NCBI GenBank assembly: GCA_030544215.1
Contig: JARZZO010000009.1
Location: forward strand, 55,547,129 to 55,611,128
DNA length: 64,000 nucleotides
Reading direction: 5' to 3'
Source of the DNA: Zantedeschia hybrid cultivar
Taxonomy: Eukaryota; Streptophyta; Magnoliopsida; Alismatales; Araceae
Below, piece after piece: positions 32,741 through 44,461 of this stretch. A program made the translations under genes and the position numbers. The notes under the pieces are model-generated. The model saw nothing but the letters and a program-made list of their open reading frames with translations, was not told the origin of the DNA and searched no databases. Every line of letters begins with the position of its first letter. Positions within the stretch are counted from its first letter, which is position 1.

Positions 32741-34227
32741 GAGGACAAAGGAGCCGAAGTGACTTCGGCTTCAGGATTTGCTCTGATTATTTCTGGCTGA
32801 GGGGCCGAAGATGATTCGGGAGTGAGCTCGGCAATGAAGTCAGCCAAAGCTTGAGCTTTTATTGTGGTCCGAGGCCCATAAGAGATGTCGAACTCTCCCT
32901 GTTCGATCGCCCATTTCGCTAACCTCCCGGACACTTCCGGCCGAGAGAGAACCTGCTTCAAAGGTTGATCCGTGAAGACCTTCATCGAATGTGCGAGGAA
33001 ATAGGGTTGGAGCCTCCTCGCGGAAGCGACGACGGCCAAGGCCAGCTTTTCAAGAGCCGAATACCGAAGCTCCGCTCCGTGGAGCGCTCGGCTTACATGA
33101 TAAACTAGCCTTTGAACACTATCTTCTTTCCGGACGAGGACGGTACTGATAGCTACTTCAAAAGCGGCAAGATAAACGAACAGTTGCTCTCCTCGGACCG
33201 GCTTAAATAAAACGGGAACATTGGAGAGATAAGCTTTTAGTTGGTCGAAGGCCGACTGACAATCGTCTGTCCAGGAAAAGTTGCTAGTCTTCTTCAGCAA
33301 CTTGAAGAAGGAGAAACAGCGATCTGCCGCCCTCGACATGAAGCAGCTTAATGCAGCAATTCTCCTACTTAGCCTTTGAACCTCTCGGACGCTTGCCGGA
33401 GGGCGCATTTGAACGATGGCCGCAACCTTCGCAGGATTGGCCTCCACCCCTCGGCGGGTGACCATATAGTCGAGGAACTTCCCGGAGGCTACGCCGAAGG
33501 CACACTTGGCAAGGTTCAACTTCATTTTATACGTGCGCAAGGTATGGAATGTTTCGGCCAAATTGGCCAAATGATCCGCAGCGATGTGGCTTTTCACCAG
33601 GACGTCGTCGATGTAGACCTCCATGTTCCGGCCGAGCTGTGGAGCGAACATTTTGTTGACGAGACGCTAATAAGTCGCTCCGGCATTCTTCAAGCCGAAG
33701 GGCATCCGGGTGTGGCAGTATAAGCCGAGCTCTGTCGTAAATCTTGTCTTGTCCTCGTCGTCCGGATGCATTCGGACTTGGTGATAGCCTGAATAGGCGT
33801 CGAGGAAGCTGAGTAGTTCATGGCCGGAAGTGGCGTCCACCGTCTGGTCTATATGAGGCAGCGGAAAACTGTCCATCGGACAAGCCTTGTTGAGGTTAGT
33901 GAAATCTACACACATTCCCCACTTGCCGTCCTTTTTAGGCACCAACACTACATTAGCGATCCATTCGGGATGATGCACCTCTCGGAGAAGTCCCGCGTTT
34001 AACCCCTTTTGTACTTCAGCCTGGATGGCCATCCTCCTTTCTTGATTGAAGGTGCGCCGCTTCTGCTTGACCGGAGGCTGGTTTGGGTCGACGTGCAGCC
34101 GATGCTCTGCCACCTCCGGGTCAACTCCGGGCATATCCGAAAGAGACCAGGCGAAGACATCGAGGTTTTCCTTCAGGAAGTTGATAAGTCTCTCGGCTTC
34201 AGTCTTCTCGAGGCCTGAACCTATCAT
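32741..34227 (-). pseudogene. Ty3-B pol: reverse transcriptase and RNase H
   Basis: Motifs in order: NVVLVPKKDGKWGMCVDFTN, LNKACPMDSFPLPHIDQ, LSFLDAYSGYHQVRMHPDD, TRMPFGLKNAGATY, VYIDDVLVKSH (YIDD intact), AKCAFGVASGKFLDYMVTRR, then RNase H (EQLFVYLAAFEVAIS, ALEKLALAVVASARRL, VFTDQPLKQVLSRPE). TAG at 33669-33667, between GATY and RLVNKMF, replaces the CAG found in relatives and divides the palm domain. Otherwise the frame is open. Confidence 0.92.
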
Positions 34228-34305
34228 TAGTGCTCGGCCTTCTCCTCTCGGAACTAGAACGGTTGTAAGTTCCTCTCCTGGGGATGCTTCGGCTAAAGAT
34301 TCGAT

Positions 34306-34740
34306 CTAGAGGGATTCGGTCGCAGCCTTCCCTTTGACCAAAATCATATAGCATTGTCGAACAGCTTCTTGATTCCCCATGGCTTCGCCGACCCTGTGAC
34401 CGGTACGGAACTTCAGCTTCTGATGGAAGGACGAAGGCACATCTCCGATTCCTCCGATCAGCCTTCGGCCAAAAATGGCGTTGTAGGCCGAATCAATCTT
34501 TACGACGGCAAAATCCGTCTCAATGGTTAATTGACGTGGGGTTGTACCGAGGGTTACAGGTAGCCGGGCGATGCCTTCCACTCGGCAGGGTGCGCCGTTA
34601 AAGCCAAACTGAGGCCCTCGGTGAGGCTTCATATCAGCCTCATCCAAACCCATTTTTAGGAAACAATCGTAAAAAAGTACATTGGGAGCACTTCCATTAT
34701 CAACAAAGATACGATGAACATCGTAACTTTTCATTACAGA
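34306..34740 (-). pseudogene. Ty3-B protease (C-terminal part), cut by NA-1
   Basis: Retropepsin-like: HRIFVDNGSAPNVLFYDCF with DNGS in place of the commoner D[ST]G, then RVEGIARLPVTLGT, FAVVKIDSAYNAIFGRRLIG and a flap-distal region. A stop (TAG, about 34306-34308) separates it from RT. The N-terminal side lies at 44413-44461 (14 codons), and the rest is displaced right of the window. Confidence 0.85.
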
Positions 34741-36298
34741 TGTAGACACCGATTTTGGACCACCCTTTTGGTCATAAACCCCATCCATCATTAGCCCATC
34801 ATCACCAAATCCCTCATCTTAGCCATCTCAGCCCACTAATAACTAGGCCCATTAACCAAATCCCGACTCTAGCCACCTTTTCGTGGAAGGCCAGCCAGCC
34901 CACCTTCCACCATCCTTCGAAGGCCAGCCAGCCCGCCTTCCAACATCCTTCGAAGGCCAGCCAGTCCGCCTTCCACCATCCTTCGAAGGCCAGCCAGTCT
35001 GCCTTCCACCATCCTTCGAAGGCCAACCAGCCCGCCTTCCACCACCCTTCGAAGGCCAGCCAGTCTGCCTTCCATCATCCTTCGAAGGCCAGCTAGTCCG
35101 CCTTCCACCATCCTTCAAAGGCCAGCCAGTCCGCCTTACACCATCTTCGAAGGCCAGCCAGTCTGCCTTCCACCACCCTTCGAAGGCCACCCCTTGCCTT
35201 CCACCCCCTTCGAAGGCCAACCGGGCTGCCTTCCACCACTTCGTGGAAGGCCAGCTACCTGGCCTTCTACGGGATTGGAAGGCATGTTGGCTGGCCGTCC
35301 ACTCCCCCAACTACCACCTTGACCTCGTCTTCCCCACGATCTCCTCTACTCGCCGCCCTCACCCCCACTACTCCGATCACTCCCCACTCCGGCGACTGCA
35401 GCGCACACCACCTCCGATCCTTGACCACTTCCTATTGGCTCCAGGATGATTTACGGGGATTTAGACCCCTATTTTCTCCTATTTCCCCTTCACCTATTTA
35501 AACCCCCCCATATCCTCTCGAGCAAGAGGGTTAAGGAGGAGTTTTTTTGGAGGGAAGGCTTAGAGGAGGTTGGCAAGTGAGTCGGCTTTGAGGAGTCGAG
35601 CGGACAAGGAGTTAGAGAGCTTCAGGAGGAACTTCAAGAGGAATCATTCGCATTCCAAATGGGCTTGTCTTCTTAACCTTCTTTTACTTTTCCCCTTTTT
35701 ACCTCATTGCATTCCCACTTTTCATCCATTCCGTAACATTTTCCTCTCTCACTCTTCATTCCACTTTCAACACATCACTTCACTTTTCACACACGAGCAC
35801 CCCCCATCTGCATGCATGCATCTTAGGATGACTTAGCACCCTTTACCCCCAGAGGTTTCTAACAAAAAACGGGAGGTGGGTGGCCATAACATATGGTCAC
35901 CTTCCCTCCCCAAACACCCATCTGGTGCGTCTCCTTCCAATTCTAGTTAATTTTTATATTTGCATGAACGGATCCTACATGTCACAATTCTAATCGGGCT
36001 ATTTCTTTTCTTTGTTTGTCTTCTCTTTTCAGGGGCTCTTACCAGATTCTGCGCGCGGACTACCGAGCTTTCCCCCTTCAGCCAGCCGTAGGCGAAGAAG
36101 AGGAACCCACTATCCCCGCTCCCTCAGAACGCGATCACTCTTACAATCATGTAGAGCACAGGGACCGTAAGGTAATGCTCCTGGCGATCACACCTTAATT
36201 TCTAACCCCCCTCTTAAATCGCCGCAGTGTTAAGATGAACGGAGAAGCCCTCGATCCGAAGCCCGCAGTAGCGGCGGGGGATGTTCCAGGCGCCTACA
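34741..36298 (+). repeat. NA-1 5' LTR
   Basis: 1558 bases. Contains the 33-bp minisatellite, a TATA-like TATTTAAACCCC at about 35495, and near its end TCTCTTTTCAGGGG, which looks like a splice acceptor. The ORF at 36016-36198 recurs in the other LTR (44130-44312); I see no family motif. Confidence 0.9.
34885..35250 (+). repeat. 33-bp minisatellite in the NA-1 5' LTR
   Basis: About 11 units of CCTTCGAAGGCCAGCCAGTC + CGCCTTCCACCAT. The period is a multiple of three, so several frames stay open on both strands (WPSKDGGRRTG, FEGQPARLPPS peptides). The unit contains the palindrome CCTTCGAAGG. Confidence 0.9.
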
Positions 36299-36304
36299 GC
36301 CCTC

Positions 36305-36320
36305 TGGCGATCACGGTGGG
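36305..36320 (+). other. NA-1 primer binding site candidate
   Basis: TGGCGATCACGGTGGG begins six bases after the LTR end. A TGG start just inside the LTR is typical, and it is not the initiator-Met site. I could not assign the tRNA with confidence. Confidence 0.5.
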
Positions 36321-36370
36321 ACACTCTCTTGCTCGCCGTGATAGCTTAAAAGGGTAAGAGCTCCTCCTGC

Positions 36371-36632
36371 GGACGGCCAAGCACTTGGCCGCGGCCGTCC
36401 AGAGCCCAAGACGGCCAAGTACCTGGCCGTCCAGAGCCCAAGACGGCCAAGTACCTGGCCGTCCAGGGCCCAAGACAGCCAAGTACCTGGCCGTCCAGAA
36501 CCCAGGACGGCCAACTGCCTCGCTGTCCAGGCTCTAGGACGGCCACGTAGCTGGCCGTCCAGGCTCCAGGACGGCCAACTACCTGGCCGTCCAGGCTCTA
36601 GGACGGCCAAGTAGCTGACCGTCCAGGATCTG
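36371..36632 (+). repeat. 32-bp tandem repeat, each unit a hairpin, NA-1 leader
   Basis: About eight units of ACGGCCAAGTACCTGGCCGT + CCAGAGCCCAAG. ACGGCCA pairs with TGGCCGT around a short loop whose bases vary. It sits directly after the PBS. Confidence 0.85.
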
Positions 36633-37186
36633 GCCTTCTAGCTGCCTACTTTTCGCTGTCCAATTTTTCAAATTAAATTGTTGCTTGTTCTAGTTTTGTT
36701 TACTGTTCTCTTGTCTTCTCTTTTCTTCTCTTGTCTGTTGGACTGTGGGTTAATTCCAGGGTACTATCCGCAGGGGTTTTTAAGGAAGAGTCGTCATTAC
36801 ACTTCTAGCTACCTCTCCCACAGTGTTTGACTCTCCACCTGAGGATTCCCACTCGGGTGTGACTAGTCTTATTCTGTTGGGAACCTCCATGAGTCTCCGC
36901 GAGCCAGGGATTCCCACTTGACCGCCGAGCAGGTTGTACCTGAAACAACCTAATAGGATCCCGGGTTTTGTGTGACGATTAATTAAGCCTTTCCATTCAC
37001 AATCATTCACCCATAGGTGTCACTGAGAGAATTATTTCAAAATCAAAGACACCCAACTAAACTTTGGTGGAATGAGTTTTTGAAAGAAAAGTACAGGGTC
37101 GTTAAGGATTTGAACTTGATTTGTTAGAAACCAACACTCATAATGCACAGTTAACCTTTCAAGTGAAATATAAAATCTCTTAGGAT
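36633..37186 (+). other. NA-1 leader, remainder
   Basis: Untranslated stretch before gag, with a CT-rich run (about 36700-36740) and no supported coding. Confidence 0.5.
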
Positions 37187-38599
37187 TTGTTTTTCATAAT
37201 GAGCCGAATGTATGTTAACACTGTGCATGATGGCATGGATGAGTTTGGTAACAATGTCACACACAGCCCTCTGTTCGAGATTGAAGAGGATCCACAACCA
37301 ACATTTGTGGGCATGTTCCAGACACTTAGAGAGGAACTTAGTAGAAGGTGCTTGGATGAATCTTCTTCTTCAGAAAGTGACCCCATAATCTCCAGCAAAA
37401 CCTTCCAAGACCCGAGTGAGGACCCGGAACTTATTGCCGTGTTATCACGGTACACCCCTGATCAACTCATCCAGTTGGCCCCTTATGGCAAAACTCAAGA
37501 TGCCATTCTTCGGAGAACTCACTTCCAAGGATCTTCCAACATAGCTCAGACTCGCATCAACCAGCCAACTCCTACTCCAGTTCCTCCACCCGTCATGCCG
37601 ATTCCAGTCTCTCAAACTACACCTCTTCCCAAGCAGAAGGAATTCATCTACAAATGTGAGGTTGAAACCTATGTGCGTAAGCTCATGGCTGAGAAACTTA
37701 TCCTGAAACAACCGCATTCTCTCTTGAGCTATTGCAAGCTCCCTCTAGCCTACTTTCCACCAAGATTCAAAGCCCCCAAGTACAGGAACTATGATGGCAT
37801 CTCTGACCCTCATTACCACCTGTCAAGTTTCCTCATGGATTCCCATCAATGGCTCTACGATAGAGTCCTCCTTGTCCATCTGTTCGAGAAATCCTTAGAA
37901 GGAGAGGCTTTAAGATGGTTTTCTTCCTTGCCCGCCATAGACCTAATCAATTTTGATATGGTCTCCGAAAAATTCATCACTCAGTTTAGTCATATGACAA
38001 CCATGCCTCCCACCTTGTTTGATATTGTGATGGAGAAGATGAAGCCTGAAGAGAAGTTCACGTATTTTGCCAACAGGTGGAGGGCAATGGCCTCTAGGGC
38101 GGAAGTGGCAATCCCCGAATCTCAAGCTATCACCATGCTAGTCAATAATGCTACCCCGCAGCTTCGGTCTATTCTCATGCTGAACGAATTTCACACATTT
38201 GCACAACTTTATAATCGAGCTCGGGTAGTTCAATCTCAAATTTGGAGTTCCACTTTGCTATCCTTCTTTGAAGATCAGAACAGAAATCAGAAGACTACAC
38301 AAACTCCACCAATAGAGGGAGTGACAATCAATGAACAGGTGAGTGCCTTGGGGCAACCCTTTAGGTCACCCAGTCCTATGTCCCGATCAGACAACCAATC
38401 CAATCAGGAACCATATTCAGCAGTTCTCCCTTCCTCTAGCGCCAAGATCAATTGGGGGCACATGAAAGAGGCTATTGAAACCTTGAAAGTCAAGGGGCCT
38501 CCGCCCTCTCATCAGGTAGCCCAAGATCCATCTAGCTCTCTAGAAAGGGTGAGCACCCTTGACAAAAATTTGGAACCAAATGTTGATCACAGAGGATAG
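37187..38599 (+). pseudogene. NA-1 gag
   Basis: 470-codon frame with a Retrotrans_gag core: KYRNYDGISDPHYHLSSFL, LVHLFEKSLEGEALRWFSSL, FDMVSEKFITQFSH and FTYFANRWRAMASRA. It forms the particle shell. The sequence before the start lacks an upstream in-frame ATG; the stop TAG at 38597-38599 is a single codon, and the same frame continues beyond it. No CCHC zinc knuckle is visible. Gag is the best-preserved part of the element, as expected if it packages its own RNA while borrowing RT from elsewhere. Confidence 0.88.
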
Positions 38600-38953
38600 T
38601 ATTGGGAGTATGAAGAGGTTGGGGTATGGCGTGAGTGCCCTACTAGGATGACCAAACCTAGAGAGCCATTGCAAGGAGTCTCCACTATTATCCAAGACAA
38701 ACCTTTAGTCTTGATACGACCTAGGGAACAACCAACAGTTATCAACCCAGTCACTTTTGACCAAGTTCCCTCAATCTCAATCAGATAACCTCCTCTATTC
38801 ATCCTGTGTCCAACACCAAAGCCGGGTCCAATAACCCAATTCTGCCTGATAAATTCACCACCGGTTCAACCACTAAGGTCAGATCAAGAAGTAGACCCCA
38901 GTCCGATTAGTGTTACACTGAGAAATCGCATCATTCCCTCAACAAGTCAACCC
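38600..38953 (+). pseudogene. NA-1 gag-protease linker
   Basis: Same frame as gag and protease (YWEYEEVGVWRECPTRM onward, proline-rich), with one TAA at 38786-38788. Bridges the two ORFs, so the original product was one polyprotein. Confidence 0.65.
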
Positions 38954-39778
38954 TTGGGCTCTCAAGAGGATTCAAATATGTCTAGAAGGATTACTCAATC
39001 CAAATATGACATCCTACAGCATCTAGGGAAAACTCCTGCCAAGATTCCGGTTCTAGAGTTGATTAGGAGATCTCCCACATATAGGGAGACATTGTTCAAA
39101 TTCCTCCAGCGAATTACAGTCAATGGAAATCTTCTTATCAGGGGGCTCACAAATGCCATTCTCTCAGTCACCCAGACACCTACGATATCCTTCACAGGTA
39201 AGGGTCTAGCTCCCCCTGAATGCCAATCCCTTCCCTCATGCTTAACTGCAACACTCGAGGGTCACTCATTGGACTTCATCCTGTTGGATACCGGGGCATC
39301 AATCAATGTCTGTCCACTCAAGACCCTCAAGAAAGTAGGGATTGATCCAAAAAAGATTAAGTCTAATTCCATGATGGTCTCAACCCATGATAATTCTCAA
39401 AGACCAGCTAATGGGAAACTGGAAATTGGCCCAGTCGCCATGATCTTTAAATTCCACATCCTTAATGCCAAGCCCATATACAACGCCATTCTAGGAAGGC
39501 CTTGGATGGACCAAACCCTGGGAGTGCCCTCCACTAATCATCAGTGCTATAAATTCCCATACAATGGGAAGATTGTCAAAATGAAGAGAACCCCCTATCT
39601 TGAGTCTTTGGACTCAGTCTCAACTGAACAAATTCCATCCATGATCACCTCCGGAAAAGGGAAAGAGCCCATCCTTTCATCGGCTGACTCTCAGGCCAAG
39701 CCCCGGCCTAGTATAGGTTGGCAGCTTATGGACAAAATGGGGTATAGTTCGGGATCTGGGTTAGGCAAGGAAGAGTAA
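38954..39778 (+). pseudogene. NA-1 aspartic protease with C-terminal G-patch
   Basis: Protease: DFILLDTGASINVCPLKTL (catalytic DTGA), later IYNAILGRPWM. The segment ends IGWQLMDKMGYSSGSGLG, a G-patch signature (conserved Gly, aromatic, GxGLG). G-patches bind nucleic acid or helicases, and some retroviruses and plant Ty3 polyproteins carry one after protease. TAA at 39776-39778 falls directly after GLGKEE, and the frame continues beyond it. The ATG at 38954 is internal to the original polyprotein. Confidence 0.88.
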
Positions 39779-40297
39779 AGAATTCGAGAACCTATCTTTG
39801 AAAATCCGACTATTGGGGGATTCAAATTGGGTTACCTACCAACCAAACCAACTGAGGGATCAAGAAAATGGAGTCTCTTGGATCACTTTGTGAAGGAAAG
39901 TCAAGAGGTACTCAAGGATGAGTTGAAAGAAACAATCAATGAAGTTCGAAGAGAAGATGCAGAAGATTTCGGTACACAGCTGCTGTTCTATGAACCAACC
40001 ACCCTACGGGAAGGAGCCTCCTTAGTAAGGGATGAACCGGCACCTGCCGCTTTCATTCCCTTCCTATTCCACACACCTTCCCTTCTCAGGCTTCTATCAC
40101 TGGTCGTAGCACATTCCCCTGAGTGTTTTATGCTTAGAGACTACGACCCCCAAAAAAAGGAAAAGCCTCACTCCCATGAGGAGCCAACATACTGGGGCAA
40201 TTCTGCCATCATTAGGTCTCTGTCTCAAGGACCCACCTTTGCAACATGTTTGACTCACCCTCAGAGTCTTGTGCATAATCGCTTAGGGATTGGATAG
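39779..40297 (+). pseudogene. NA-1 polyprotein C-terminal part, unknown
   Basis: Same frame as gag and protease: FKLGYLPTKPTEGSRKWSLL, KESQEVLKDELKETINEV, ending QSLVHNRLGIG with TAG at 40295. No RT motif appears. FKLGY after a G-patch matches the plant Ty3 polyprotein linker that normally precedes RT, which suggests the RT-integrase part was deleted. Confidence 0.6.
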
Positions 40298-42919
40298 CTT
40301 CCTCTTTATCTAAGAGTTGTAGATGTAAGTAAGTTCTTTCGTTTCTAGTTCAAGAGTTAGCAAATAAGTATAAATAGTTGAAAAATATTTTTCTTTTACC
40401 CTTAAAAATACAAAAAAAAAAACAAAGAAAAAAAAAATCAAAAATTTCAAAATCTCAAAAAAGTTGAATATTCCAAAAAGCATCAAAAATATTTGCAAAT
40501 ATGTACATACTTCAATGAAAATGACAAAAAAATCAGAAAAAGCACAAAATCCAACTGTCTGGTGACTACCACGTAACCCCCTGCCTAGGTCTAGTTGCAT
40601 GAGAGATTGGGTTAACATTGAGGTTTGGTTAAGACTTTGGTCCACCAGAACCTTGAACGTGTCTATTTTACTTTCATACAGATCCCTATGTTCATCCTGA
40701 GATACACACACCTACACGTTTTTTCAAAAGGGAACCTTTTTAAAATGAGTTCCAAAGTCTTTAGTACACTGTCAAAATGCAACCTTTGCTCTTCGTCTCT
40801 CGACCGATCATGACAGTCGACGCCTTTACACAGTCGAGCTCAGCAAATTGCGGTTCCTCAACAACCCGATAGATGTAACCCCTCAAAAGGGCCTAAAATG
40901 AAATGCAAAGGACTAGAGCACGTGAAGAGGGCAGTGTCTCCGCAGGCGAAATATCAAATAACCTCGAAAAATGTCAAGAGTGGAAAAGAAATACAAAAAA
41001 CAGAAAAGGGGTTCAAGCAATCATACAAAAAAGCCTGGTCGTGACCGTGCCTGGCCATTAAATCTACCAAAGGCCTGAAAAGTCAAAATAGGGGCATCTA
41101 GGAGGTCAAAAGGGGTCCGTTTTGTCACAGCTCATCCTTTTAACGGTTTTGTCGATCCTCCTGTAAGGTTTGTCTCCAAAATTTCTTCACTTTTTCCCCC
41201 TCAAGGTTTTAGCACGAGATAGCTATCTAAAGACCAAACATCATTTTAAAATGGTTCGTTTTTTGAATCGTCACATGCTCACATGATCACAGGAGTCCAA
41301 AATGGGTGAAGAGTAATGTCAGTGTTTTTGGTGAACCAATTCCTTAGCCATAATCTCAATGAGCACTCTCAAAGACTTCGGGCTTAGGTCAATGCATGCG
41401 CATCACCAATAGGTGCGACGGCGTCTGATTCCGGGTCAGCGTCGCGTGGTTGACCGTTAGGGTTCCAAGGTGTTCCATCATATACCTTCTAGATTGTGAG
41501 GAAAGAGACCTAGGTCGGGCAAATCATTTACCTCGAAAACCTTTTGGGCAAACTTGGTGGTCGGAAGCAGCTGGGAGCCTAAGCATGGCATGACGGTATT
41601 GTCATCAGTATGAGTCTTAGCCGGTCAAGGTTAGTTTGAAGAGTCTAGAGGCCCAAATAAATCTAGATGTATGCTTAGGATACCTGGGAAGTTGAGTGTG
41701 CATTTCCCTTTCATCATTCAATCAGGCTAAGTTTGGGCAGTCACCAGGTGGTCGGAATTTATAAAAAATATAAAAAAATGTTTTCGTTCATCACACACCC
41801 CACTTGTTAATATCCACCAGCATTTGCATATTTAGTTGTCGCATCAGTTTCAAAATTCTTCCTTTTGTCTGGTTAGTTGGATACGGCTCCTTGACCCTAT
41901 GCGGAGGCTAGGGAAAAGGTAGTTGCGCTTTTGGGCAAGGGGCCGAAAACAGATACTACTAACTATTTTCCCCTCAGTATTGTGCATACAGGAAAAAATG
42001 ATTCTATGTCCAAAAGGCGGACACCTTTTGCTATCGAGTCGAAGCCAAAAGCAGCCGGATTGGCATTTCACTTTGAGAATGGCCATATCTTCCCTGCTGG
42101 CTTCAACTCGACAGAGACCTTTGTCCCTTGTTTCCTTGCAGCTTGTCATTAAGATATTGTGGATCATTGATTATTTACATTTATTGATGTGCGTTCTTGC
42201 AGCTGCAGGGAATCTGAAGCAAGTAGGGTTGAAGACACAGGAGGCTAATAACTTTGGGCGTATCGACTCTGAGTTCCTCTTTAAACAAAACAATGAGGAG
42301 TCTATATTCTCCAAGTTATTCGATTGGCCAATAAATCCCTCCTGTTTGCATTAGGAATTTGCTTTCTATTTTTTAAACCAGCATGCATTGCATAAGCATC
42401 ATCCACCATTCCCGCCCTAGGGGCAATGACCATAATTCATCACTCTGCTTTACCCATTGTTGATCTGTAAGTCTGGCAATTGTTCGTCTGTTAACTCTTT
42501 GAATTGCAAAACCTTATCCTTTTCCAGTTCATGTGCTTAAGACGCTCTCACTTGGCGATCACATGATGCGCCAGGCCACCGCGTGCCCGTTGTGTCGAGA
42601 CCACTTCAAGTCACACTCTTCCATCTTTCCTGCTTGAGATCTTCTTGGGCCAGATCGTTGCATCCTGGTGCGCCAAGGCCTCGCGGTTCCAGCACCCGAG
42701 GGTCCCACGGATTGTGATTCTCTAGTCTGAATTTTGCTCCTCTTCTTAGTCACCCTTGCAATTCGAATAGCTAGCTTTCATGCATTTGCCACCCTCTCAT
42801 ACCACCTTTGGATACAGCTCATCCCTTCTTTGGGCCTCCAAAATAAGTTTTGATTTCCGGAACACCTATTTATCATTCCGTTCCACTCCACTGCAAAACA
42901 GGTGTCCCGGAGGGGCATT
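40298..42919 (+). other. NA-1 3' internal region, noncoding
   Basis: 2.6 kb. An A-rich block (40380-40540) is followed by mixed sequence without pol motifs. A small frame at 41931-42152 (GKGPKTDTTNYFPLSIVHTG) is unassigned. It ends with a weak PPT, CCGGAGGGGCAT, before the LTR. Confidence 0.55.
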
Positions 42920-44412
42920 TGTAGATACTGATTTTGGACCACCCTTTTGGTCATAAACCCCATCCATCATTAGCCTATCATCACCAAATCCCTCATCTTA
43001 GCCATCTCAGCCCACTAATAACTAGGCCCATTAACCAAATCCCTACTCTAGCCACCTTTTCGTAGAAGGCCAGCCAGCCCGCCTTCCACCATCCTTCGAA
43101 GGCCAGCCAGTCCGCCTTCCACCATCCTTCGAAGGCCAGCCAGTCCGCCTTCCACCATCCTTCGAAGGCCAGCCAGCCTGCCTTCCACCACCCTTCGAAG
43201 GCCAGCCAGTCCGCCTTCCACCATCCTTCGAAGGCCAGTCAGTCCGCCTTCCACCATCCTTCGAAGGCCAGCCAGTCCGCCTTCCACCACCCTTCGAAGG
43301 CCACCCCTTTCCTTTCACCCCCTTCGAAGGCCAACCGGGCCGCCTTCCACCACTTCGTGGAAGGCCAGCTACCTGGCCTTCCACGGGATTGGAAGGTATG
43401 TTGGCTGGCCGTCCACTCCCCCAACTACGACCTTGACCTCGTCATCCCCACGATCTCCTCTACTCGCCGCCCTCACCCTCACTACTCCGATCACTCCCCA
43501 CTCCGGCGACTGCCGCGTGCACCACCTCCGATCCTTGACCACTTCCCATTAGCTCCAAGATGATTTACGGGGATTTAGACCCCTATTTTCTCCTATTTCC
43601 CCTTCACCTATTTAAACCCCCCCATATCCTCTCGAGCAAGAGGGTTAAGGAGGAGTTTTTTTGGAGGGAAGGCTTAGAGGAGGTTGGCAAGTGAGTCAGC
43701 TTTGAGGAGTCGAGCGGACAAGGAGTCAGAGAGCTTCAGGAGGAACTTCAAGAGGAATCCTTCGTACTCCAAATGGGCTTGTCTTCTTAACCCTCTTTTA
43801 CTTTTCCCCTTTTTATCTCATTGCATTCCCACTTTTCATCCATTCCGTAACATTTCCCTCTCTCACTCTTCATTCCACTTTCAACACATCACTTCACTTT
43901 TCACACACGAGCACCCCCCATTTGCATGCATGCATCTTATAATGACTTAGCACCCTTTACTCCCAGAGGTTTCTAACAAAAAATGAGAGGTGGGTGGCCA
44001 TAACATATGGTCACCTTCCCTCCCCAAACACCCCTCTGGTGCGTCTCCCTCCAATTCTAGTTAATTTTTATATTTGCATGAACGGATCCTACATGCCATA
44101 ATTCTAATCGGGCTATTTCTTTTCTTTGTTTGTCTTCTCTTTTTAGGGGCTCCTACCAGATTCTGCGCACGGACTACCAAGCTCTCCCCCTTCGGCTGGC
44201 CGGAGGCGGAGAAGAGGAACCCACTATCCCTGCTCCCTCAGAACGTAATCACTCTTACAATCCTGCGGAGCACAGGGACCATAAGGTAATGCTCCTGGCG
44301 ATCACACCTTAATTTCTAACCCCCCTCTTAAATCGCCGCAGTGCTAAGACGAACGGAGAAGCCCTCGATCCGAAGCTTGCAGCAGCGGCGGGGGACGTTT
44401 CGGGCGCCTACA
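42920..44412 (+). repeat. NA-1 3' LTR
   Basis: 1493 bases, 65 shorter than the 5' LTR because the 33-bp minisatellite (43063-43370) has about two fewer units. Otherwise collinear with it. Confidence 0.9.
43063..43370 (+). repeat. 33-bp minisatellite in the NA-1 3' LTR
   Basis: About nine units of the same repeat as 34885-35250. Confidence 0.88.
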
Positions 44413-44461
44413 ACAGCATTTACAACAAGGGCATCGTCATGAGGGATCTGAACATCGGTCA
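44413..44461 (-). pseudogene. Ty3-B protease N-terminal sliver
   Basis: 49 bases between NA-1 and Copia-2, reading DVQIPHDDALVVNA on the minus strand, the motif that precedes protease in Tat-type elements. It shows that both neighbours sit inside one element. Confidence 0.75.

Larger units (their letters stand above)
34741..44412 (+). mobile_element. NA-1: non-autonomous LTR retrotransposon with gag, protease and G-patch, no RT
   Basis: LTRs are 34741-36298 and 42920-44412, both TGTAG...CTACA. The target duplication is ACAGA (34736-34740) and ACAGC (44413-44417), one mismatch. The Ty3-B protease frame is restored in register across it, confirming the insertion. The internal region has a PBS candidate, a hairpin-rich tandem repeat, one long frame (37187-40297) with three stops, and 2.6 kb without recognisable coding. 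No RT, RNase H or integrase motif is present. Outside the variable repeat the LTRs differ by about 5% by hand count, so NA-1 is older than Copia-1 and Copia-4. Confidence 0.9.

Noticed and set aside
34852..35310. Long WPSKDGGRRTG-type repetitive ORFs on both strands
   Set aside because: By-product of a 33-bp repeat whose period is a multiple of three.
36016..36198. LTR ORF of NA-1, repeated at 44130-44312, as an accessory protein
   Set aside because: Conserved by LTR duplication only; several substitutions change residues without pattern.
41923..42354. ORF in the 3' part of NA-1 as a new protein
   Set aside because: No start context, no motif, and competing frames overlap it. Kept only as unassigned.
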